A stretch of 61,230 nt of DNA from a virus, in the IMG/VR virus record IMGVR_UViG_3300028025_002039, positions 1 to 61,230 of that record. One strand, 5' to 3'. Position numbers and translations under genes: made by a program. Every line of letters begins with the position of its first letter. Position 1 is the first letter of the stretch. Shown here piece after piece: positions 16,914 through 26,400 of the stretch. Under the pieces are notes generated by a model. That model saw nothing but the letters and a program-made list of their open reading frames with translations. It was not told the origin of the DNA and ran no database searches.

Positions 16914-18055
16914 TGACTAAAGCAGCATACATGGCTCAAAGAGCACCATACAATCGTCCACAAGCAATGCTGTGGGCTGATAACTCTGGCTCGTTAGTAG
17001 CATACCCTAGTTCAATCAATATGATTACTAATTCTAATTTTGAAACAGATACTACAGGTGCGGCAGTAGCAGGATGGACCAATACCGCTGGGGTAACAAA
17101 CGTTAAATCAATTGCACAATATAACGTGGGTGCGGCATCTTGTGCAATCACTTTACCAGCAACAGCATTTAGCGGTATCTACACCACAACCAGAGTATCC
17201 CTAGAGACAAACAATACATATACTTTTTCTGCATACGTCAAAGATGATGCCACCAACCCAACTGCAGTTAACTGGAGATTGGCAGCAGTTCTATACAACG
17301 CCTCAACTGGTGGCTCTGCATATGCAACAACATTCACCTCAGCCGTAGCAACACCGACAACATCTTCTTGGACCAGATACTCTGTTACCTTTATTGTTCC
17401 TACTGGATACACATACGCCCAACTCTATGTTCAGTCAGGTAGCACAGCACCACTAGCAAACAAGGTAGCCTATGTAGATGGAATTCTTCTACAAGAAGGC
17501 TCTGCCCTAAATGCTTATGTAGATGGAACAACATCCGCATCATACTTCTATGCACCAACTGGTTATGAAGTGTATGACTCAACAGCAGGAGACAACTTCC
17601 TAATTATCTCTGACCACAACCGTGCAGCACTTGACTTTAAAACAGAGCGTATTGAGAAGCGTGAGCGTATGATTAATGGACGTATGCGTTCATATCACGT
17701 TGCAGACAAACTAACTGTATCAACTTCCTGGAGCAATCTTCCGTCTCGCTCATTTGCTACAGACCCTGCCTATGACCCTGCAACAGGAACAACCTTGGCA
17801 TCAACACAGTACACTGTAGATGGTGGTGCTGGAGGTGCAGATTTGCTAAAGTGGTACGAAGACCACAAGGGTCCATTCTGGGTCTATCTTTCTTACGACA
17901 ACCCAAATAACTTTGCAACGGATAGGTACAACCACCTTGACCAATATAGCGAAGTTATTGAAATGTATATCTCAGACTTTAGTTGGACTGTAGAAAAACG
18001 TGGCGGTAGAAACTATGACTTTTGGAATGTTAACGTCACCTTGGAAGAGGTATAA
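16913..18055 (+). CDS. Distal tail-like minor tail protein with carbohydrate-binding-type insertion
   Basis: This 380-residue protein follows the tape measure, the usual distal tail protein position. Residues ~35-210 form a Ser/Thr/Tyr-rich beta-sandwich resembling a carbohydrate-binding module (TNSNFETDTTGAAVAGW, later YVDGILLQEG), a motif common in phage tail proteins. The flanking parts contain the tail-joining fold (ISDFSWTVEKRGGRNYDFW). It begins in a TAATG overlap and ends in another with the hub gene. The module suggests contact with surface glycans; that is inference. Confidence 0.6.
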   Translation: MTKAAYMAQRAPYNRPQAMLWADNSGSLVAYPSSINMITNSNFETDTTGAAVAGWTNTAGVTNVKSIAQYNVGAASCAITLPATAFSGIYTTTRVSLETNNTYTFSAYVKDDATNPTAVNWRLAAVLYNASTGGSAYATTFTSAVATPTTSSWTRYSVTFIVPTGYTYAQLYVQSGSTAPLANKVAYVDGILLQEGSALNAYVDGTTSASYFYAPTGYEVYDSTAGDNFLIISDHNRAALDFKTERIEKRERMINGRMRSYHVADKLTVSTSWSNLPSRSFATDPAYDPATGTTLASTQYTVDGGAGGADLLKWYEDHKGPFWVYLSYDNPNNFATDRYNHLDQYSEVIEMYISDFSWTVEKRGGRNYDFWNVNVTLEEV

Positions 18056-21000
18056 TGTTTGACAACGCAACCCTACATACACACCTAACTACATCATCTA
18101 CAGTAAAAAGTCAGGCAGCAATTATTGCAGAATGGAACTTAAACTACGCAACAAACATTGATGAAATTGGTAACTATTTTTATAATCCTGCTGTGGGCGG
18201 TCTTACCAATACGTTTGCTAAAGAAACATCTCTTACATCTTCACCAAAGTATTTTGGTGGAACAGAATCTAATGTTAAAACAAACGCAGGGTATGACCAA
18301 GATGGAAATGTTGCAACTGCCTTTACAAAACCAAATCAGCGAGAGAAGTTCTTATACTCACTTGAAGACTGCCTTGCAAGGTTTAGACCTCGTTCTGGAA
18401 TCAACAAACTAAGGTATTTTTCTACAGGATTTACACACAACACTTCTTCCAATATGGCAACTAGACCAAGATACTACATGGGGTCTAAGAATGACAAGTT
18501 TAAGTACTGGAGTTCTTTTAAAAATAAGAATGGTTCTGTTTACGGAATTGCAAAAACTCCTGTATCTGGAACAACCTCTCCATACTACATCACCGACGCT
18601 GTTCCGTTTGTAACATACAAAAGTGCAGTGCCAGCAAACAGGTTGGTTATTAAGATGCAAACCAATGTCGGTAGCACAGATTTAGGAAACATTGTAAAGA
18701 CAGACAAGACTGTTATTGCAGACCCTTTCTATGGCACAGCCAACAAGACAACCCCCATTACTTGGAAGGTCCAAGTTCTGCAGGGTACAACCTGGACAGA
18801 TGCAAAATCATTTACCTCTGACGTAGTGCCAACAGATGGCTATGTAGAATTGTCTTATGGCATTACAAATATTCCAGTAGCGTATGCCAATAATTTTGTT
18901 TATGCAGGGGAACTAACAAGCGAAAGCCTACTTCCACCACAATCAATTACAGGATACGCTTACTTGATTAGAACTGGGACAGCAATTGGTCAATACAAAG
19001 TTTGGAACGGAACAGCCTATGATGCTGGCTTTACACCAACATACGGATGGTATCAGTCAACAGATGGATTGTCTCCTACCTCTAGCGTTGTTACAGAACT
19101 AGTTAATGCACCATATTACGTTAGCGGAACAGCACAGTTTAGAGACTTTCAGTATATCCAGGGTATGCGTATCGTAGTAGACACTATGAACAAATACAAC
19201 TCAACCTTTGACCTAATAGAAATGTCTCCTAGACTTGTTGCAGATTTGTCAGATATAACAATGAGTTATAACGCAAGCAAAACACTATCAGACCTTTCTA
19301 CAAGCGGTATTCCAGTAGGTCAACTATTAGCCTCACAAGGTTCGCTATCAATCTTCGACTCAGAACAAGCATTCAATCCAAACAATACCAACAGTCTTAT
19401 AAAGAACTTTTCGTCGATTAATCTTCAGGTAAAGTTCTATGAAATTATATCTCAAGTTAGCGGTGTAGACTATTATGTTCCAATTAAGACATACTATGCA
19501 GAGGGGTTTCCAGAGTTTGACAATGAGAGCAGACAGATATCTATACAACTAAGAGACCTATTCTTTTACTTCGAATCCCTGACTGCCCCACAGTTGTTTA
19601 TTCGCAATGCATCAATGAGTTATATCATTTCAACTCTTATGGACTCTATTGGTTTTAGTAACTATACCTTTAGAAGAAATCCAGGGGAAACAGAAGAACC
19701 AATAATTCCATACTTCATTGTAAGACCAGACACTACTGTAGCACAGGTACTAAACGACCTAGCAATTTCAACACAGTCAGCAATGTTCTTTGACGAATAC
19801 AATAACTTTGTTGTAATGAGCAGAAACAGAATGATGCCAACTGTTGCGGAAAAAGCAACAGATATGACACTTGCTGGCTCAGTAGATTCTACAGACAACG
19901 GTATTGTAAAAAATCTTCCAAACGGAAACACAATGTCCAATATCATTAGCGTTGCGTCTGTAGTTAAAGACATATATAATGACGGAAAGATTTCATATAC
20001 TAATAGATATATTCAGCGTTCCTACGGCTCTCTCAAAGAAGCAGGTCAATTAAACAAAGACCAACGATTTGTTTACAAGCCAGTACTACTTTGGGAAGTT
20101 AGCGGAACTTCAAATGTTCGTCCAGTCAACAGCGAGTTCTCAAGCCAATCATCTTTTGCTTTAGGTGCAATTCCTCTAAGAACCACACTTAGTCAACAGT
20201 TGCCTTTTGCAACTTCAAGTGAAACTATTGTAAATAATACTATCGACCTAGGAGAAGCAGTATACTGGCTACCTAGATATAAGGGTTATTTTTATGCTAA
20301 TGGAGAAATCATTAAGTACGATGCTGTAGAGTATGCCGTAGATGGCGTGGGTATCGTTTGGATTTCAGATGTGCAAGAGTATAGCAACTACTTCCAGCAA
20401 CTACCATTTAATGGTTCAATCTATCCTACAGGATTGGTCAGAATCTTCTCTGAACCGTACTACACATCTGGTGGCAGCATCGACCACTCAGTGCCATATG
20501 TAGACGCAGACGGAACATCTTATGACGGAACAACACGAGGTGCTGTTGCAAAACATGGTCGTGGTCAATTTGGAACAGAAATTGCAAAACACAATGCTGG
20601 GCTAGACTCTCACTGGACAAACACAAATAACATGCATGGATGTTACATGGACTCTAGATTCTTGTTTAACAGAAAAGTTGAAAGAGCCTTTAATGGAACG
20701 GCATCGGTAATTGGTTCGGCTATTGTCAAAGACACAAACTTTACTAACCTAGACGATAACACCTCTGTTGTTCTAGATGCAAGTCAATCTGGAAAGACAA
20801 TTGCAGACGGAACAGTTACAAGTTCAAATACAAAAGCAAGAGCGTCTACAGTCAACGGAATTATTAAGAACTTTCTAAGTTCAGACTATGAGTCTGAGAT
20901 TCCATTTACATCTCAGCAATCCCCAACTCCAGGAACAATGCAGTCTTCAGCATTAATCTTTAATGGTCCTAACTTTGATACCCTGAATCCAATCAACTTT

Positions 21001-22476
21001 ATTTCTTATCTGCACAAACCATTAACAAGTTCTTTTAATCACTTTGGAACAAGAATGAGAATTATTGGTCAACTAGAGGATACAAAGAAAGAGAATACTG
21101 CTAGAACTCAAACAGCGGTAGGAAGCACTCCAATGTTTACTACTTCAGAAAAAGAGGCTGCGTCTGCTAAAGTAGTTTCTGGCTCTTCAGGCGGTATTGG
21201 AATTATGGTAAGCCCAACAAACAATACAGGATACTTCTTTGAAATAGTTGCATTGACAGAACAAAGTTCAAAGACTGCCCAGGGAACAAAAGAACTAGCA
21301 AATATTTATTTCTACAAAAATCTAGCAACAAAATCAGCAGGTGATTCAGCAGCCACAGTGCCTGTAGAACTTTACCACGGATTAATGCAAATTCTTGTAG
21401 ACGATGGAAACTTTACTGGACAGCAAAAAATGAAGGGGGAGCAAACTCCAAGCGTGTATGACCTGTCTATAGAATATGAAAAAATTAACACTGGTCTTAG
21501 ATTCTCTCTAAGCGTAAACGGAAACACTGTTGCTATTGTGGAAGATACAGAACCTTTGCCAATCACTCAATCTGTGGCACTGTTTGTTCGTGGCTCCTCT
21601 CGCTGCATGTTTGAAAATGTTTTTGCATTAGCACAAGTAGACTCATACGGTTCTTCTTCAGGAGTAAAGCCTGTAGCATCTTCGCAACCATTCGCTCTGG
21701 ATAACCCAGACTCCAAGTATGAAAGGTATGGACTAAACCGTGTAGTAAAGAACACATTCCTTACACAGGTTAAGCCATCTGGAGAACCAGAGTTCAAGTT
21801 TTTCTATGACGAATTTGGAACAATTATGAGAGAGGCTGCTTATTTTAATATTAAATATGACAAAGCCTACCCTGCACTAATGGCACAGATTTCTCCAACA
21901 TTCAATACCTACAAGGGTTATGCGGTTTCTGGCTTTACCCCAAACGCTTATGGTGCAGAATTTCTAATCTTTAATACAATGGATACTGTTCTTAATCTAG
22001 ATGAAACATCTGGAAACTACTTAAGAATTCAGGGTGTTACGTTTACTCAAGAATCAACTCACGACCTGACAGTAGACGAATACTTTAACAAAAAGTCAGA
22101 CCTATCAAATCCATCGTTGGCTGGAACAAGTCAGTCTCCTAGTTTAGAAAAACAAACATACATAGACCTTGCAAACAGCAGGTCCGTTTATGGAAGAAAA
22201 GACTTTTCAATTTCAGCACCATACATTCAGGATGCGGATACTGCAAACAAACTAATGGACTGGATGATTAAAAGAATTATGAAGCCAAGAAGGTCGGTTG
22301 GTCTAAACATTTTTGCTATGCCGACTATGCAACTTGGAGATATTGTAGAGATTGATTATGTAGACAAAAACTCAATCAACCAGGTATCGTCTTCAAGATT
22401 TATTGTTTATTCAATGGAGTACTCAAAAGATGGTTCTGGACCATCTATGACTGTTTATCTAAGTGAGGTTGTGTAA
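18055..22476 (+). CDS. Large minor tail protein (baseplate hub / tail-associated)
   Basis: This 1473-residue protein is the likely hub at the tail tip. The middle part (~380-560, with ISIQLRDLFFYFE and PYFIVRPDTTVAQVLNDLA) and the C-terminal part (GLNIFAMPTMQLGDIVEIDY) resemble gp27-like hub folds of siphophage tail-associated proteins. A lectin-like beta domain (~990-1200) lies between. No peptidase or muramidase motif was recognised. It is translationally coupled to the distal tail gene and two bases upstream of the next gene. Confidence 0.6.
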   Translation: MFDNATLHTHLTTSSTVKSQAAIIAEWNLNYATNIDEIGNYFYNPAVGGLTNTFAKETSLTSSPKYFGGTESNVKTNAGYDQDGNVATAFTKPNQREKFLYSLEDCLARFRPRSGINKLRYFSTGFTHNTSSNMATRPRYYMGSKNDKFKYWSSFKNKNGSVYGIAKTPVSGTTSPYYITDAVPFVTYKSAVPANRLVIKMQTNVGSTDLGNIVKTDKTVIADPFYGTANKTTPITWKVQVLQGTTWTDAKSFTSDVVPTDGYVELSYGITNIPVAYANNFVYAGELTSESLLPPQSITGYAYLIRTGTAIGQYKVWNGTAYDAGFTPTYGWYQSTDGLSPTSSVVTELVNAPYYVSGTAQFRDFQYIQGMRIVVDTMNKYNSTFDLIEMSPRLVADLSDITMSYNASKTLSDLSTSGIPVGQLLASQGSLSIFDSEQAFNPNNTNSLIKNFSSINLQVKFYEIISQVSGVDYYVPIKTYYAEGFPEFDNESRQISIQLRDLFFYFESLTAPQLFIRNASMSYIISTLMDSIGFSNYTFRRNPGETEEPIIPYFIVRPDTTVAQVLNDLAISTQSAMFFDEYNNFVVMSRNRMMPTVAEKATDMTLAGSVDSTDNGIVKNLPNGNTMSNIISVASVVKDIYNDGKISYTNRYIQRSYGSLKEAGQLNKDQRFVYKPVLLWEVSGTSNVRPVNSEFSSQSSFALGAIPLRTTLSQQLPFATSSETIVNNTIDLGEAVYWLPRYKGYFYANGEIIKYDAVEYAVDGVGIVWISDVQEYSNYFQQLPFNGSIYPTGLVRIFSEPYYTSGGSIDHSVPYVDADGTSYDGTTRGAVAKHGRGQFGTEIAKHNAGLDSHWTNTNNMHGCYMDSRFLFNRKVERAFNGTASVIGSAIVKDTNFTNLDDNTSVVLDASQSGKTIADGTVTSSNTKARASTVNGIIKNFLSSDYESEIPFTSQQSPTPGTMQSSALIFNGPNFDTLNPINFISYLHKPLTSSFNHFGTRMRIIGQLEDTKKENTARTQTAVGSTPMFTTSEKEAASAKVVSGSSGGIGIMVSPTNNTGYFFEIVALTEQSSKTAQGTKELANIYFYKNLATKSAGDSAATVPVELYHGLMQILVDDGNFTGQQKMKGEQTPSVYDLSIEYEKINTGLRFSLSVNGNTVAIVEDTEPLPITQSVALFVRGSSRCMFENVFALAQVDSYGSSSGVKPVASSQPFALDNPDSKYERYGLNRVVKNTFLTQVKPSGEPEFKFFYDEFGTIMREAAYFNIKYDKAYPALMAQISPTFNTYKGYAVSGFTPNAYGAEFLIFNTMDTVLNLDETSGNYLRIQGVTFTQESTHDLTVDEYFNKKSDLSNPSLAGTSQSPSLEKQTYIDLANSRSVYGRKDFSISAPYIQDADTANKLMDWMIKRIMKPRRSVGLNIFAMPTMQLGDIVEIDYVDKNSINQVSSSRFIVYSMEYSKDGSGPSMTVYLSEVV

Positions 22477-22478
22477 AT

Positions 22479-22976
22479 ATGGGCATTGGCGGCAATATAA
22501 TTTTTCCAACACCTATGCACCCAGACGGTGACTCGCCACTAGACTTTGCTTTGAGGCAACATCAGCAGGGCAAGGCAACCAGGGTAGCCGCCAGCAACCT
22601 ACTTATAGAGCCACAAGACGCATCAATTGACCTAATGACACAAATGACCATTGAAGACATTGGCTCACTAGAACTAATTAACACAGCAAGACATAACCTG
22701 ATTACTGGAAACAACATTGTTTACAAGCCTTTCTCTAAACTGTCAATTCTTAATTCTCAGTATGACCCACTTAGGATTCTTGCTTTAGCAGACGGAACAC
22801 CAGCACAATTTGATGCATTCTCAATACCTCTAGAAAACTACCTGCCAGACCAACTAACAAACGTATCAATAGACAATTCTGGCAATATAATCATTGATTT
22901 TATTAATATTCAGGACGGAGACTTTGTGGAAGTTGAAATTCTTTCACAGGGTACGTTGTATAATGATACAATATAG
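22479..22976 (+). CDS. Minor tail protein, unknown role
   Basis: This 165-residue protein starts 2 bp after the hub gene stop. The N-terminus is Gly/Pro-rich (GIGGNIIFPTPMHPDGDSP). The C-terminus looks like beta strands (NIIIDFINIQDGDFVEVEI). Its position within the tail-tip cluster supports a structural role; I recognise no family. Confidence 0.5.
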   Translation: MGIGGNIIFPTPMHPDGDSPLDFALRQHQQGKATRVAASNLLIEPQDASIDLMTQMTIEDIGSLELINTARHNLITGNNIVYKPFSKLSILNSQYDPLRILALADGTPAQFDAFSIPLENYLPDQLTNVSIDNSGNIIIDFINIQDGDFVEVEILSQGTLYNDTI

Positions 22977-22987
22977 TAGGAGAACAT

Positions 22988-24103
22988 ATGATTACTGATA
23001 AAGGAAAGACCATAATTAGCAAGTTTTTGCTTGGTCAAACAACATCTTATGCATCGCACATTGCTGTGGGCTGTGGGGCTGCTCCACTACTATCCAACGA
23101 CACTTTGGGCGACTACTCTGCTAAGACTTCCCTGGACTATGAAATGTTTAGAGTTCCAATTGTTTCTCGTGGCTACATCTTTGAAGACGGCATTGACAAA
23201 CTTGTTGTTACAGCAGAGTTACCAACAGAAGAAAGATATGAAATTACTGAAATTGGACTGTTCTCTGCAGGTGCAAACCCAACTGTCCTTAGAGACAGCA
23301 AGCAAGTTTTTGTATTTTCTGGTAGCGAAAACTGGGAGTATCATGGAGCAAGCAGTGCTGTAGCACTTCCAATACAAGCAAACAGATTGGACTTGGGTAA
23401 CGAAAGTACTGGAAATATGTCTGCCTCAATCACAGACCCAGCATTCTTTGCAAAAGCAGACAACGAGTTTTTTAATCTAACCACTAGGCTTTCAAGACAG
23501 GAAAGACCACGGTATCTTAATGACAGCATTCTAGCAGTAGGAAACCTATCTGGAACAATTACTACTGGAGCAGGTGCATGGTCTTCTAGCAGCGGATATC
23601 ACATTCACCTAACAAACCTATCGCTAGACTTAGACAAGAATGCTTCTACAGATGAATTAAGATTAGCATTTTCTGTTATCAATAAAAACACAACCGATGC
23701 TGCCCCATCAACTGTAACTGTATACGTTGAGTTTGCTGATACTCACGATGGTGCAAACTATGCACAGTTCCAATACACAGGCTCTGTAACACCAAGCAAC
23801 AGGTATATTGTTGCAAGCAAAGAGTTAGGAGACCTATACAAAACAGCAGGATTTACCTGGGACTCAGTGACAACAGCAAAGATTTATGTTAGCGTTGGAA
23901 ACAGTTCCGACTACTACGTTACCCTTGATGGAATGAGACTAGAAAATCTTTATGCTGGAAACCCACTATACGGATTGACAGGATACTCTGCTGTAAGAAA
24001 TACTTTTACAGACTCTAACTATATTTCTTACGCCAAGCCAGTAATCAAAAATCCAAATACTTCAAACTACATAGAGTTTAGATTTGGTGTGGATGTAGTA
24101 TAA
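22988..24103 (+). CDS. Tail fibre / tip protein with jelly-roll-like domain
   Basis: This 371-residue protein has an AGGAGA ribosome binding site 5 nt before its ATG. Residues 1-150 look like a baseplate attachment domain of the type seen in phage fibre proteins (ITDKGKTIISKFLLGQ, then YEITEIGLFSAGANP). Residues ~175-320 form a beta-sandwich similar to carbohydrate-binding modules (YVTLDGMRLENLY). It is probably part of the receptor-binding apparatus. It overlaps the next gene by one base. Confidence 0.55.
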   Translation: MITDKGKTIISKFLLGQTTSYASHIAVGCGAAPLLSNDTLGDYSAKTSLDYEMFRVPIVSRGYIFEDGIDKLVVTAELPTEERYEITEIGLFSAGANPTVLRDSKQVFVFSGSENWEYHGASSAVALPIQANRLDLGNESTGNMSASITDPAFFAKADNEFFNLTTRLSRQERPRYLNDSILAVGNLSGTITTGAGAWSSSSGYHIHLTNLSLDLDKNASTDELRLAFSVINKNTTDAAPSTVTVYVEFADTHDGANYAQFQYTGSVTPSNRYIVASKELGDLYKTAGFTWDSVTTAKIYVSVGNSSDYYVTLDGMRLENLYAGNPLYGLTGYSAVRNTFTDSNYISYAKPVIKNPNTSNYIEFRFGVDVV

Positions 24104-24852
24104 TGGCTAATGAAATTGTTAAAAAGATAACGATTCCAAGAAGCGAAATTGAGTCTCTGTCTTCGGATGGATATTACTTTCTTAGATATAGAATAGTTTC
24201 AGAAGACAAGACAAGACTATCCCACTGGTCTCAAATATACGGTGTCGATGGAGGCAATCTTCAAAACGCTTCAAACATTATTTCTCTTCTTCAGGAAGCC
24301 AATGGTATTAGCATTGCTTGGGGTGTGCTAAATACCTTGGGCGTTAATAACTATGATGTCTATGTAAGATACGATGATTCTTCGACGAGTGCTTGGAACG
24401 GTGGCACAAACTCAACTGCTACAGAACTTACTGGATTTGTTGCCACTTTGGCTACAGGAACCAATGTTGTGACCCTAACAACTGGAACTACAGCAAATAT
24501 TAAGGTTGGTCAGTCGGTAACAAAAACAAGCGGCTCAGGAGCATTCAATGCAAGTGGGGTGTACGTTATTGCAATTACAGGAGCAACAACATTTACCGTT
24601 GGCAATATTGACGGAACAGCCCTAAATCATGCCACCCCTGGCTCTACCACTTTTAAAGTTAATGGCAACTCTTTTAACTTCTACAAGTCTACTGTAAACA
24701 ATACGCTTTTTGTGCCAAAACCTGCAGTTGGAACAAGTGTATACGCAGCAGTTTTAGCAAGAAGTTTTCCAAAATACTCAAAGTTATCGTCTTTTAATCC
24801 GAGCAAACCAGAAACTTTTTTGGTGGAAAGTCTAGCACTAACTGTAGTTTAG
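24103..24852 (+). CDS. Minor tail protein with beta module
   Basis: This 249-residue protein contains fibronectin-like strands early on (YYFLRYRIVSEDKTRLSHWS) and, at ~115-200, a beta module (VVTLTTGTTANIKVGQSV) like the one inserted in the head-tail adaptor at 2331. It belongs to the tail-tip cluster. An inverted repeat spans its 3' end and stop. Confidence 0.5.
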   Translation: MANEIVKKITIPRSEIESLSSDGYYFLRYRIVSEDKTRLSHWSQIYGVDGGNLQNASNIISLLQEANGISIAWGVLNTLGVNNYDVYVRYDDSSTSAWNGGTNSTATELTGFVATLATGTNVVTLTTGTTANIKVGQSVTKTSGSGAFNASGVYVIAITGATTFTVGNIDGTALNHATPGSTTFKVNGNSFNFYKSTVNNTLFVPKPAVGTSVYAAVLARSFPKYSKLSSFNPSKPETFLVESLALTVV

Positions 24853-24857
24853 TGCTA
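24833..24857 (+). promoter_or_regulatory. 9-bp perfect inverted repeat at gene boundary
   Basis: TAGCACTAA (24833-24841) and TTAGTGCTA (24849-24857) are perfect arms around a 7-nt loop. The right arm shares its last two bases with the -10 box of the next gene. It lacks a T run, so it could be an operator as well as a weak terminator for the tail operon. Confidence 0.5.
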
Positions 24858-24861
24858 TAAT
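24853..24861 (+). promoter_or_regulatory. Extended -10 promoter with predicted leaderless start
   Basis: TGCTATAAT ends 6 nt before the ATG at 24868. No ribosome binding site lies in between. Confidence 0.6.
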
Positions 24862-24867
24862 TGAGAT

Positions 24868-25326
24868 ATGATTTCAGCGACTCCACAAGAAGGTCAGCCA
24901 CTAGACCTACAGTATATTTCAGAACTGGCACAGTCAGTAATTGAACTAAACAAGGCAGCAACAAAGAATAACTCGTACAGCAACTCCTACATTAAAAACA
25001 AGGACAACATTGTAAAGTATGACAAGACGACTAACACATCTTTTTATGCTGTATTTGAGCCAATTCTTGAGGGCAAAACAGTCAATGCAGGACATCTAGA
25101 AAGTTTTTCTTACACTTTTGAGCACAGTTTTATAAATACTCCAGTTGTAACTGTAACAGCAGTTAACATTCCAACAACGACAATTGGAAATAACGTAAGC
25201 GTTGTGCTTACAGACGTTACGCCTGGCTCCATTAGCGGATATATAAAGTTAAACAACACTACTAGCGGAACCGCTAATATTGGACTAAACATTATTGCTA
25301 TTGGTTTCCAAGGCGGCATGAACTAA
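24868..25326 (+). CDS. Minor tail / virion-associated protein, unknown role
   Basis: This 152-residue protein has an N-terminal helix (YISELAQSVIELNKAA) and a beta-rich C-terminal half (SYTFEHSFINTPVVTVTAV, ending GLNIIAIGFQGG). That pattern occurs in small tail-tip or fibre-tip proteins with a trimeric beta end. It is the last gene of the tail region and has its own promoter. Function not recognised. Confidence 0.45.
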   Translation: MISATPQEGQPLDLQYISELAQSVIELNKAATKNNSYSNSYIKNKDNIVKYDKTTNTSFYAVFEPILEGKTVNAGHLESFSYTFEHSFINTPVVTVTAVNIPTTTIGNNVSVVLTDVTPGSISGYIKLNNTTSGTANIGLNIIAIGFQGGMN

Positions 25327-25336
25327 TAGGCTAACT

Positions 25337-25867
25337 ATGGCTGCCCAAACAATGGAAGAGTATAACTCGTCCCCAATTATTCCAGGGAATAAAAAAGTTT
25401 GGTTTCTAAACGGAGACCTAGTAAGAACACATCACCTCAATAAGTCTAATGGGATTATGTCTGTTTATAATATTATCAAAGACCAGATTGAAAGTTGTCT
25501 TATTAGTGATTTTAAAAAGAATAGGGAACGTGCTTATACTGTTGGTCAAACAGCAGCCCTAGTAAATAGGCACAAGAAATACATGCCAGAACTAGTAAAG
25601 AAAGGCGTTATCCCAGAACCAATGGGGGCACAGCCTGGAGGAGCCAGGGCATGGCAAGTAAGAAGTTATTATTCGGAGTCGCAAGTTCGTGAACTTCGTG
25701 ATATACTAGCATCATACCATCACGGAAGACCTCGCAATGACGGTCTGATTACCAACGATGTAACTCCTACAAAACAGGAGTTGACAAGACGTATGGGAGA
25801 TGGTATACTGACATATACAAGGACAGAAGACGGACGTTACATCCCAATCTGGTCGGAATCAATTTAA
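25337..25867 (+). CDS. Helix-turn-helix DNA-binding protein
   Basis: This 176-residue protein contains a MerR/excisionase-like helix-turn-helix around residues 70-115 (AYTVGQTAALVNRHKKYMP, then GGARAWQVRSYYSESQV). The C-terminus has a second helical part (TKQELTRRMGDGILTY) that may also bind DNA. It stands at the switch from tail genes to replication genes, so a regulatory role in timing is plausible. No ligand-binding domain is seen. Confidence 0.55.
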   Translation: MAAQTMEEYNSSPIIPGNKKVWFLNGDLVRTHHLNKSNGIMSVYNIIKDQIESCLISDFKKNRERAYTVGQTAALVNRHKKYMPELVKKGVIPEPMGAQPGGARAWQVRSYYSESQVRELRDILASYHHGRPRNDGLITNDVTPTKQELTRRMGDGILTYTRTEDGRYIPIWSESI

Positions 25868-25882
25868 TCCATTAGGAGAGAC

Positions 25883-26092
25883 ATGGAAAACGAAAGTACT
25901 AAAGTAACAGTGGGTTTGGGCTATACCCTTAATCTAGGCAACTTCCAATCACTACGCATTGATATCTCTATCGCAGATAACAAGCGTGAGGGTGAGACTG
26001 CCAACGAAGCCTTTGAGCGTGTCTACAAGTTTGTAGAAGAGAAACTGGCTGAGAAGGTTCGTGAGTCTGTAGAAGAGACTGAGAGCAAGTAA
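25883..26092 (+). CDS. Small conserved-looking protein upstream of helicase
   Basis: This 69-residue protein starts 5 nt after AGGAGA. It has beta strands (VTVGLGYTLNLGNFQSLRID) followed by an acidic helix (ANEAFERVYKFVEEKLAEKV). Its TAATG overlap with the next gene places it in the replication operon. The function is unknown. Confidence 0.6.
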   Translation: MENESTKVTVGLGYTLNLGNFQSLRIDISIADNKREGETANEAFERVYKFVEEKLAEKVRESVEETESK

Positions 26093-26400
26093 TGGCTGAA
26101 CGCAAAGACCGCATGGCTTTGCTCAGTCGCTACAGTAAGTTACACACTGTAAGATACGAAGAAAAGCCTTCACTAAATTTGAATGTGGAACAATGGGCAT
26201 CAGATGCTCTCATTGAATCCTACGGTATTCCAGAATGCTATGACCTACTGGAGTACTACTTTGAAACAGCAACATCACCAACATGGAAATACTTTGCAAA
26301 CTACGCTGACAAAATTGTTGAGGCTAGAAAGCAATTCCAACAAGACCTTAAGGAGAGAGCCGAACGCCGTCAAAAGGCTAAGGAGTGGCTAAATGACTAA
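26092..26400 (+). CDS. Small helical protein before DnaB-like helicase, possible loader
   Basis: This 102-residue protein is mostly helical with a strongly charged C-terminus (QQDLKERAERRQKAKEWLND). It overlaps the helicase gene by 8 bp. Helicase loaders often sit directly before the helicase gene, but no loader motif is visible and it lacks a Walker box. The loader idea is inference. Confidence 0.5.
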   Translation: MAERKDRMALLSRYSKLHTVRYEEKPSLNLNVEQWASDALIESYGIPECYDLLEYYFETATSPTWKYFANYADKIVEARKQFQQDLKERAERRQKAKEWLND

